Assembly: GCA_030680835.1 (NCBI GenBank)
Contig: JAUXUD010000104.1
Span: 89,051 to 153,050, forward strand
Length of the DNA stretch: 64,000 nt
Direction: 5' to 3'
Origin: Bacteroidota bacterium
GTDB lineage: Bacteria; Bacteroidota; Bacteroidia; UKL13-3
Part shown: positions 15,156 to 27,100 of the stretch, one piece after another
Layout of the letters: every line of letters starts with the position of its first letter
Position numbering within the stretch: position 1 is the first letter of the stretch
Notes under the pieces: generated by a model
Databases searched by the model: none
Seen by the model: only the letters and a program-made list of their open reading frames with translations
What the model was told of the DNA's origin: nothing
Translations under genes and position numbers: made by a program

Positions 15156-18100
15156 ATGAAAAACTATTGCCAGGAATTGAAATGCACATTTTGCACCGTT
15201 TCAATTAAACTGATTCTTTTTTCCCTGTTGTTGAATTTTGCAGCCTACGCACAACAACCCGGAAACGCACTTAGATTTGACGGGGTTAATGATTATGTAG
15301 CCCTGCCTAATGCGTTAACAACAGCAACTACTTCCGCTTCAAATAACGGAATCACAATTGAGTACTGGTTTAGGGGGACCAGCATTACATCGGCAGTGCG
15401 TTTCAATAATGCAAATGGTTATATCATTTCAGGGTACGGGATGCAACATATTATCTCTACCGATGGAGGTACTACAGGTGGCGTTGCCATTCCATCTACC
15501 ATTTTTGATGGACGTTGGCATCATATTGCAATGACCTGGCAAAAGGGAATTGCAGATGGATTTAAGAGTTATGTTGACGGACAGGTATATGCGAAAAAAA
15601 ATGCAGCCAACGTAAGTTTACCCAATTTATCGTCAGGAGGATTTCTTGGTTCGTATAACGGAACTAATGAATTTATAAATGGAAGTCTGGATGAAGTGCG
15701 TATTTATAACTATGCATTGTCACAGGCTAATATTCAGGCTGATATGGTAAGCAATACATCTTCTGTTCCATTAAGTTTACTTGCATGGTATCATTTTAAC
15801 CAGGGAACGGCGGGTGGAACAAATACAGGCATTATATCGGTAAGAGATACCTCCGGGCATAATTATCATGGGACTGCAACAAATTTTTCGTTAAACAACA
15901 GCAATAACAACAACAGCAATTGGATAGAAAGTTTTGCCATGGTAGTGCCCCTTGCAAACAACCCTTCCAATATTAATTCAAGCGGATTTACTGCCAGCTG
16001 GGCAGCACCGGCTATAGGTTCTGTTAATAATTATTATCTGGATGTTTCAACCAATGCTTCTTTCACGGGAACAATCTCAACTTCTCCCTATAATTTGAGT
16101 GCAACAACATATTCACAAAATGTAAGCGGCTTACAAAGTGGTACTTATTATTACAGGGTAAGGGCAAATAAAACCTCTGTTGCAGATCAGGGTGCTGTAT
16201 CAAAAACCATAAGTGTAACTGTTCCATTTTCTCCACCAGGAAATGCACTCGCATTTGATGGGATCAACGATTATGTAACATTGCCCAATGGATTCCTCTC
16301 AACTTTAACCGGGAGCTCTACCATAGAAACCTGGTTTCTGTATAATGGTGGAGGTAACTGGCAAAGGCTATTTGATTTTGGCAGTGGAATCAACAGCTTT
16401 ATCATGTTTTCACCCCAACCGGCAGGCAGCGATCCCAGGCCCATACTGGTTATTAACAATAATGTGGAGCATAGAATGACAGCACCCAGGGCATTAATTA
16501 CGGGTAAGTGGTACCATTTAGCCATTACTATTAATGCGGTTTCAAATAAACTGAGTATGTATTTAAACGGAGAGTTGGCGGGCGAATTAAATGGCGTTAC
16601 TTTCAGATTATCGCAATTGGGAAACTCGAGCCAAAACTGGCTGGGCCGTTCTCAATATTATTACCAGGATAATCACTTCAATGGTAAAATAGATGAGTTC
16701 CGCATCTGGAATTTGGCCCGTACCCAAAACGAAATTCAAACGTATATGGATACAATTGTCAGCCCACTTTCATCAAACCTGATTTATTATTATAATTTCG
16801 ATCAGGGCGTTACTTCTCTTAACAACAATGAAGTAAATTCTTTAATCAATATCAAGGATACTACACAGATAAATCAATTAAACAATTTTTCATTAAACAA
16901 TTCAACAAGTAACTGGGTTGAAAGTTATGCAATGGCAATTCCCAATGCCACCCAGCCCACAGCCATCAGCACTACAGGATTTACAGCCAACTGGACCGCA
17001 CCATCCATAGCCAATATAAACAATTATTTTATTGATGTGGCAACCGATGCAAATTTCATATCACTCATTAGCGGATCCCCTTTTACTGTATCAGGCAATA
17101 CAACATTTTCAAGAGCATTTACAAATTTGCAAAGCAATTTAAATTACTACTATCGGGTTAGAGCCGACAGAACAATTTTGGGAGGTCAGGGTGCATTCAG
17201 TAATACCACTATTGCCAGAACAGCCAATGCATATACCCCTCCGGGAAATTGCCTTGCACTTGATGGGGTAAACGATTATATTAAAATACCTGTTTCAAGT
17301 GGAATTAACAACCGGTTTAGCAACAACAGAATAACCCTGGAAACCTGGGTTTATTTAAAAAGTTTGCCTACGGGTGATGTAGCTCCTGCACTCATAACCG
17401 AAAATTATAATGGAGCCGGAGGCTATAATATTAAGTTTAGTATTTATTTATATCGAAATGGATTATATGGAGGGTATCATAATGGAAATTGGACATCAGC
17501 AAAATATTTAACACCGCTTACTTTAAACAGGTGGACGCATGTTGCATGTACCTATGATCAAACTCAGATAAAATTGTATGTAAACGGGGTGCTGGTTGCA
17601 ACTCAGAATGCAACCCTTGCATTACCCTATGGAAGTGAAGACTGGAGCATAGGCAAACGCTGGGATTATCTTGAAACTGTAAATGGATATATGGATGAAG
17701 TACGAATTTATAACGAAGCTTTAACAGAAAATCAAATTATAAGTGATATGCGGGATACAACCATTGCATTGCCTGAAAACCTGGTTGCTTATTATAATTT
17801 TGATCAGGGAAATGCATCCGGTACAAATACTGAAATAAATACCCTGACAGACAGAAGCAGCAGTACTTCGTATACGGGCGCTCTTCAAAATTTTGCGCTC
17901 AGCTCAACGAATAGTAACTGGGTAAGCAGCTATGCAATGGTGGTTCCAAGAGCCATGGCCGCAAGTGCTGTAACTGCGAATGGATTTACTGCAAACTGGA
18001 CAGCACCCCTGGAAGGCATTGTTAACGGATATGTATTGGATATTGCAACAAACACTGATTTTACAGCTCCTATAAGCGGCTCTCCGTTTACCTTATCAAA

Positions 18101-21100
18101 TACCACATTTTCGCAATCGGTTAGTGGATTAATTAGTGGAACTTATTATTACAGGGTACGGGCAAATAATACTTCTCTGTCTGATCAGGGTGCTTTTTCA
18201 AATACCATTGCAGTTTTAGTGGCCTATGTTCCACCTGGAAATGCACTCGCTTTTGATGGTATCAATGATATGATTGTTACACCTGTTTCGAACACATATA
18301 TAAATAATTTTACGATGGAGGCATGGGTGAATCCCGGCAACTTAACGAGTGACTGGCAAACCATTTTTGCTTATGGGTTTGACAATGCTTATACAGGAAA
18401 CGGAATTTCACTTTACCTTTCTCCTGCCGGGGAAATAACCATTCAATATCCTGCAATTAACACTGTAAATACCGGATACAAATTGGCCCTATACAGATGG
18501 TCACATATTGCATTAACGCGTAGCGGAGGGTCGGTTAAAATATTTGTAAACGGTGAACAGCTCCCTACTGTAACCACAAACAATCCGTATGGACCAACCG
18601 GGGAATTCAGAATTGGCGGACATACAGGGATCAGATTTTTAAATGGCAAAATCGATGAATGTCGTTTCTGGTCTTATGCTAAAACAAAAGAACAAATATT
18701 GGCAGGCATAATTAATAATCCCGCAAGCAATTCACCGGGCCTTGTTGTTTATTATAATTTTGATCAGGGAGTTTCGGGGGCTAATAACAGTACTACTAAT
18801 ATCATTTATGATCAAACTCCTAATTTAAATAATGGGACTTTAACCAATTTTACTTTAAGTGGAAATAACAGCAATTGGGTTGAAAGTTATGCAAAGGTAA
18901 GACCAACTGCACTTGCAGCAACTGCTATTACAAGCAGCAGTTTCACTGCAAATTTTTCTCCAGCTATAATAGGAACCGTTAATAATTATTTTATTGAAGT
19001 TTCTACCACTCCGGATTTTACGGGCCCTATTATAGGATCTCCATTTTCAGTAGCGAGTAACGCAGTTTCAAAACAATTTACCGGTTTACTGGGTGGAACT
19101 TATTATTACAGAGTAATCGCCAATAAAACAAGTTTAGCCAATCAGGGTGCATACTCGAATGTAATCGCAGTGGATGTACCCTATACCCCTCCTGGAAATG
19201 CATTGGCGTTTGATGGTGTGAATGATTATGCAGTAAGCCACAGCACAAATACAGGTAATTTTGGTGCCGGCAATTTTACCGTTGAATATTGGATCAACAC
19301 TACTGATAACATGGGTTATCATATAACAAAAAGGAGTGGCTGCACGGGTGGAAGTTTTTGGAGTATAGGCCATGGGATGGTAGCTAATAATCCCAACCGC
19401 TTATACATGGAAATAAATAATTTAGGAAGTTATCAGATTGTATTAACCCCTGTTTTACAAAAACCTATAAATGATGGCAGGTGGCATCATATGGCACTCG
19501 TGAGACAAGGTGTGAAAGCTACCATATATATTGACGGAGAAGAAGTATCTACCGGAACAAGCACTGGAGTGGCTAATGTAAATAACGGTGGTCATTTGTA
19601 TATCGGAACCAGCACCTGCGGCAATCCTTTAAACGGAAAAATCGACGAAGTACGTTTATGGAATATTGCCCGAAGTCAGGATAGCATTATAGCTTCCATG
19701 AAAAGAGAAATGGATACCAGTGCAGCAGGATTATTAACGTATTTCGACTTTAATCAGGGAGTGGGTGGTTTAATCAATTATGGCAGATCGGTAATTATTG
19801 ATAAAAAAGGAAATACCGATAACTATATGAATCTGGCAAACATGAGTCTTGAAGCGCTCAATACAAACTGGGTTGAAAGTTATGCTACTGTTGTACCAAC
19901 CATGACTGAACCTACCAATATCACACCATCCGGTTTTACACTCAACTGGACAGCACCCGCAATCGGTGTGGTTACTAATTATTTACTGGATGTATCCTTA
20001 AGCTCAAATTTTACCGCTCCCATTTCAGGTTCACCTTTTAATATAAGCGGACTTTCACATACATTATCCGGCCTTGCCAGCAGTACCTTTTATTGCAGGG
20101 TAAGAGCCAACAGGTCATCAACTGTTGTTGATGGTGAAGGGGGACCTTCTAATGTTAAAATCGTGAGACTCGAATATACACCTCCCGGCAATGCATTACA
20201 ATTTGACGGAAGCAATGATTATGGAACCATCACCAAAGCATTTAGCGGAGACTTTACATTAGAGTACTGGGTTAAAACCACACAAACAGGCTCCGGTTCC
20301 GGCACCAGTCAGTTCTATCAGGGTAATGGAATCGTGAGTAACGAATCATCAACCGGAGATTTTGGAACTGCACTGATTGGAGGCAAGCTTGCATTTGGGG
20401 TGAATGAAACAACAATACAATCGAATACAACCATTAATACCGGAAAATGGTTTCATGTAGCGGTTACGCGAAATTCAACAAGCGGTCTAATTCGGATATA
20501 CATCAATGGGAATTTGGAAACCAATGCCACAGGCGCTACCGGTGCATTAAGTGCTTCTTCAGTTATTACTCTGGGTGCCACTAATAATTCAGGCGGAACC
20601 AGCAGTGCCTCTTTTAATGGTGCATTAGATGAATTAAGAATCTGGAATGTAGAAAGAACGGGTTCTGAGATTTCTCAATATTATAGAGATACCATTAATA
20701 GAAACAGCACAGGATTATTAGATTATTATAGTTTTGACCAGGGTATCGGAGGAGCAAACAATACGGGTGTAACTACGCTGAAAGATATTGCAGGTACAGA
20801 CAATGGAGGTACAATTACCAATTTTTCCCTGTCGGGAACGGCAAGCAATTGGGTTAACTCCTATGGTATTAATGTTACAGCACCTAATAGTTTACTGGTA
20901 AGTAATGATGTATGCTCCCGTATTGATCTTAGCTGGCAATTGGGTTCAGCACTGCCCACAAGTAATTGCGATCTTTCTGTTTTTTGTGATCCTGCTAATT
21001 TCAGGCAATATGTTTATGCCGATGATAATTTACTGGCAGAGTTTCCATTTAGCACTACGTCTTGTTCATTTAATGTTAATGAATATTACAATAATATTAA

Positions 21101-24100
21101 ACTTATAAGAGGTGTAAACTATAAATTTAAAGTAATAACTGCATACGTACCGGGTGTATTTAATTATATTAAATTAAGCAGCCCGAGTAATATAGTGGTT
21201 GGAAAATTCAAACCCAATCCGGTTGTTCCTTCAGGATTTACAGCTTCTCTTGCAAAATGTGACGGGAGTGTAGATTTAGGCTGGACCTGGACGGATGCGA
21301 ATCCACAAAATGGTTTTGTGATAACCCGCTCTGAAGACTCTATAGTTACTTCACCCAATATTACGATACTTACCGGTACACAACGTAGTTTTACCGACAA
21401 TGGTTTACAACGTGGCAAATTATATTTTTACCGGATTTATGCACGTAATGATTGTTATGAAGCAAGTGCTGCAGATAGCATGTTTGCAGGCGTGTCCGAT
21501 ACGCAGGCGGTGGTTGGCGGACTTTCACCACAGGTACCGGTGAGGGCAAGCAATGTGCGATTATTTGCCGATTCAACAAACAATACCATTACCATACGCT
21601 GGAATGATAATTCCAATAACGAAGATAAATTTGGAGTAGAAAGAGCGGCTGTAGGAGGACTCACCACAACTTTTGATACCAACCCGAACGACACGGTTTA
21701 TGTTGATGAACAAGCCGCCGGATGTGTATCGTATAACTATACCATAAGGGCATACTCAGGATGCGCGCTGAATGGAATCCCTTCCATTGGTCTGAACCAA
21801 ACACGCATTACTCCTAATTTAAGCAATACGTTTGAAGACAGCAGCATTTATAAATTGAAATGTTCAAAAGGTTATTATCCCGACAGGGTTGAATTAAACT
21901 GGAATAACAGAAATAGTCCGCAACTAACCAGCATGCGTATTTATCGTAAAATTGCCAACTCGGCCAATGATTCTATTATGATAAGCAGTTTACTACCGGG
22001 TTCAGGTTTGTATATCGATAATACAACCGTTGCAGGTGTGCTTTACCGTTACTTTATTATTGGCGAAACACAATGTGGCGGAGTAACCCGTTTCTCAAAC
22101 ATAACTTCTGATATTGGCTTCAGAAGTCCATCCGGAATTATTAACGGATCTGTAAAATTTGCAGGAGGATTTGCAGTGGAAAATGTCCGGGTATTGGCTC
22201 AAAATACTTCATTTAACAAAGGAGGTGCCATCGCTTTTGACGGGGTGAATGATTATATGGAAATTAAGCATAAGGAATCACAAAACCCGGGAACTAATGC
22301 ATTAACCATTGAGGCATGGTTTAAACCCATAACTCAAAATAGTTTTATTGTGGCTGCTAAACAAGATTCATTAGGAGGTTACCTGCTACGTTATGATAGT
22401 GACAGTAACCAGTTAATATTTACACTGAGCAATAATATCAGCAGTCAAACCGTAAAAGTTGACAGTCCCTTTGTTTCCTTTACATCATATAACCAAATTA
22501 CAGCAACTTATGACAGTGACAGCATACGTATTTATATAAACGGATTGGAAGGTAAATCGGTACAAACTTCTATTTCATTTTTAGGTTCTGCATCCAGCTC
22601 ACTTTATTTTGGCGGTTCACCCGAATTAAATATTTATGGCAAAGGAAATTTAGATGAAGTAAGAATCTGGAAAATTGCTAAAACCAAATCGCAAATTGTA
22701 AATGATTTTAACAGAACCATTGAAACCAATAATGGGAACCTGATGGTTTATCTCACCTTTGATGACCGTTTTCCAGGTTTAACAGAGACCTACGATCAGA
22801 GTAATCTGAATCTGGTATTTAATGAAAATCATGCCCGATTGTTGAATGGTGCAGTTTATACTGACAGCATTCCCTCAACCAGTCAATTGGCATTGGCAAG
22901 TTATACGGATATCAATGGAAATTATAGCATTCCAAATGTGCGATATATGGGTACCGGACAAAATTATACGGTAGTACCTTCATTGGGTATCCACGTATTC
23001 GCTCCTGCCAACAGAGTAATATTTATTGGTGATGGTTCACAATCCTTAAACGGAATTGACTTTAATGACAATTCAAGTTTCGAATTTGCGGGAGTTGTAA
23101 CTTATGCAGGTACTACATGCCCTGCTGCGGGTGCATCCGTTTTAATAGACGGGCAGTATGTGGTTAAAAACAACCAGTTATTAACTGTAAACGACAGTGG
23201 TAAATTTGTTGTACAGGTGCCCATCGGAAATCACTATGTTTCTTTAATACAAAATAAACATGTATTCAGCAATGGCCGTTTCCCCGAACGGAGTCTGTTT
23301 AATTTTACAGGTCCGGTTTCTGCCAACTTTACAGATTCAACCTTCTTAACAATCATTGGAAGAGTAGCAGGAGGAAACAGGGAATTAACCAAACTTCCCG
23401 GCCTGGGCAGGTCAAAGAATAATATTGGAAAGGCTCAGTTTACATTTAATTCTGTAGGTCAATCAGGTATTACAGGATGTTTTAGTATGAACATTGTAAC
23501 CAACGATTCCACCGGTGAATACAAAGCAAATCTGCTCCCATTAAGGTATACCATAAACGGATTACGTCTTGTTAATAATCCGGATCCAACACTTTTAACA
23601 GACCCAACATTTAACAATCCAAATATTCTGGATCTGAGCACAATTCCTGAAATAACGAATCTTTATGACACGCTGGTAACACCAACGTTTAGCAGAATTG
23701 ACAGCATAAGTTACCATAAACAACTTGATTTTAAATATTACCTGGCACCAAAAATTTATTTAACCGATACCAATACGGCATTTGATGTTTTGGTAAATAA
23801 TTTTAAAGGGGAAAAGACCATTGAAATAAATGATACCACATCCCTTTCCATTGCACAAAATGAATTGGGTTATCCTGTATTTTTACAGGGAAATTATTAC
23901 ACAGCCGTTGTAAAAGTTTTAGAAAGATATACCAATATTGATAAACTTGCTTCAGACAGTTCGCGTTTTGACAATGTGCCTGTATCGGGTTTATTGAGAT
24001 TCTACAATAACCTGGCTTTATCGGATTCAATAAGTGAAGCACAGATTAACAACGGTTATTTCGTTTATAATTTCAGGGGAGGTGTTCCCAATCAATTACG

Positions 24101-27100
24101 TAATAGCATCAATCCGCAATATAGTTATACCCGCACACTGCAGGTTGAATTTGTACCTGAAATCGGTTATACTGTAAATTTCCTGCCTAATGTTGGAGAT
24201 ATAAATAATCAGTTTTTCAGGGGTTATGTATTTGGTTCACGCCCTGGTGGAAGTAATTTTACAACCCGTGGTCCCGCTCTTGTTGATTTTGTATTGCGAG
24301 ATCCTCCGGGTAGTGCCAGCAGTACAACCTGGAGTAAAGGAACCACATATACCAAAGCGGAAAGTTATAATTTTTCAAACTCCTTCTCCCAAAGTTACAG
24401 CAATATGTTTGATTTTGGAGGCAAAGTTACAACGTATGCCGGTGTGGGAGTTGGCCTGGGTTTAAGTGTTCAGGCTGGTATCATTACCGAGAATGAAACC
24501 GTGGCCAATTTAACATTGGGGGTAACCGAAAACCGTACAACCGGTACCGAAGGTGAAGTGATTACTTCTACCACAAACAATACCACGATATCAACGGGCT
24601 CCGATCCGGGATCAGTAGGTTCTGCCGCAGATGTTTATTATGGAAAATCGGTAAACCTGCTTTTTGGAAATGCGGATATAATTGAGCTGATAGATACTGC
24701 AAACTGCAGAGTGCTTGAAGCAACTGCCGGTGTGCCGATATGTTCAGGAACTGAAGTTAACGGTTATAAAATTGGAAAAAGAAACGGTTTTTATCTGGTC
24801 CCCGGAGGCATAGCAACAACATTTGCGTATACACAGGATGAAATTTTAAATCTGGTGATTCCCGACCTGGAAGCATTAAGAAATCAATTATTCACAAATA
24901 ATACTTTGAATAATAGAGGTCAGGTGAAATATACAGCTCTTTTTACAGATAACACAGATGCTGAATTTGCCCGTAAATTTGGATCCAATAATGATGACCC
25001 AATCTGGAAAGGTCAGCGCTCAAGCCCAACTCCACTGGTACGCGAGGCCAAAGATTCAGTTGGTTTAAGTTATCTTTTCAGGGGCAATACACGTTTTGAA
25101 ACCGACTCTGTAAGATTTTATAACGACCAGATCAGACTGTGGAAAGTGGCTATTTCACGTAATGAAGCAGATAAATACAGAACCATTAATAACTCAGGAG
25201 CGCAACCGGTTAGCGGTGGCAGAAATATTAGTATTGGTAAAGCTTCATTAACACAGGAATTTATAACACAGGTTGATGAAACACGTACCGAATCGTTTGA
25301 AGTTAGTTTAAATACAGATCTGAGTGCAACTTTTGGATTTGAAATTCTGGGTATTGGAAACGAGTTTACAAGTACATTTAGCTTTGAAAAAACTTCGGGA
25401 AAATCAAGGTCTGCTTCTTCATCTATTGTAAATTCTTTTTCCTATACACTTCAGGATGGTGATGATGGAGATTTGATTTCGGTAGATGTTGTTGACCCCA
25501 AAGCCGGAGGCAGTCATTTATTTAAACTACGGGCCGGCAGAACATCATGCCCCTACGAAGGTGAAGAAAAAGCCATGTTTTATGACCCGTCCAATGATAC
25601 CATCACATCAACTACTTTACTTGAAGATGGCTTTGAAATTCAGACAGCAACTGCACAAAATGATGTCCCTGTTATTTCTGTTGACCAAAAAAATAACTTT
25701 AATGTACCGGCCGGCGATGATGCCATCTTTATTCTTGATTTGGGCAACCTGAGTGAAGGTCATCAGGACAGAACATATTCTTTACGTGTTAATGAAAACA
25801 CCAATCCATATGGTGCTATTTTAAAAGTTGATGGATTAGATCCCAACCGTGATTTCAATGTGCCTTATGGGACCACAGTTCAAAAAACTTTAACACTCAG
25901 GCGCGGACCGGTTAACTATGACTATAATGACATACAACTCATTCTTAAATCGGCCTGCGATGATGATATTTTTGATACGGTATCCATCAGTGCCAAATTT
26001 CTACCAACTTGTACAAGTGTTGCTTTAAAATCACCCGATGACCGGTGGATTTTAAACAGCAGTTATAATGATACGTTGCCTGTTTTAATCGGAGGCTATA
26101 ATTACAATTGGGGTGGCTTTAAAGCATTGCACTTTCAGTACAAGCCGGGAGGAACCAATATATGGTATAATGAAAAATCTTATTTTAGAGATACACTTGA
26201 TGTGAATTCAAAAATACCGGTAGGTGAACCCAATATATTCTATCCTTTTAAATTCAAAAACCTGCCTGATGGCAGTTATGAATTGCGTGCAGTTACCGAA
26301 TGTATTGCTCCGGGTTATCCGAATAGCCGCATAAACTCTTCGGTAATGCAGGGTTTGGTTGACCGTGTAAACCCTACTCCTTTCGGTACTCCATCACCTG
26401 CCAACGGAATACTCTCTCCTAACGATGATATCAGCATTCAGTTTAATGAACCCATTGAACAAAGTACTTTATCCCTCTCAAATTTTGAAGTGAAGGGGGT
26501 ATTAAACAAATCAAATATCAGAAGCAATACAAGTCTGTATTTTGATGGCAATAATGATTATCTGGAAGTGCCGCAGGGCTTAAACCTCCAGCTAAAACCC
26601 TTTACCATTGAGTTCTGGCATAAGCGGGGCGGATTGGGTCAGCAGGTGCTCTTTTCACAGGGTGCCGACGCTGCCTCTTCAATTGAAGTCGGATTTGCTT
26701 CCGACAACAAATTCTATTTTAGAATGGGTTCCGAAACCGTTGTTTCAAATTTGGCCATAACAGACACCAGCATTTATCAATTTTATGCAGTGTCTTATAA
26801 TTCTACTGCACAAACTGCTGATTTGTTTATAAACGAACAGGTAGTTAATATCGGAAACAACAGGATTTTTAATCCCTATTCAGGAGCCGGAAAATTTTAT
26901 ATGGGTAAAGCTTCTTTTGGCATACCCAAATATGCAAAAGGTAATTTATACGAAGTGAGATTATGGAGCATTGCAAGAAGTCTAACAGACGTAAATCAAA
27001 CCAAATCAAAATTACTGAATGGCACGGATGCAGGTTTGATGGCTAACTGGAGAATGGATGAAGCAACAGGAAATTCTGTAAGAGATTATGCGCGTTCACG

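Noticed and set aside
15255-20870. Recent tandem DNA duplication of LamG units
   Set aside because: Units are similar in protein but clearly diverged in DNA, so they are old.
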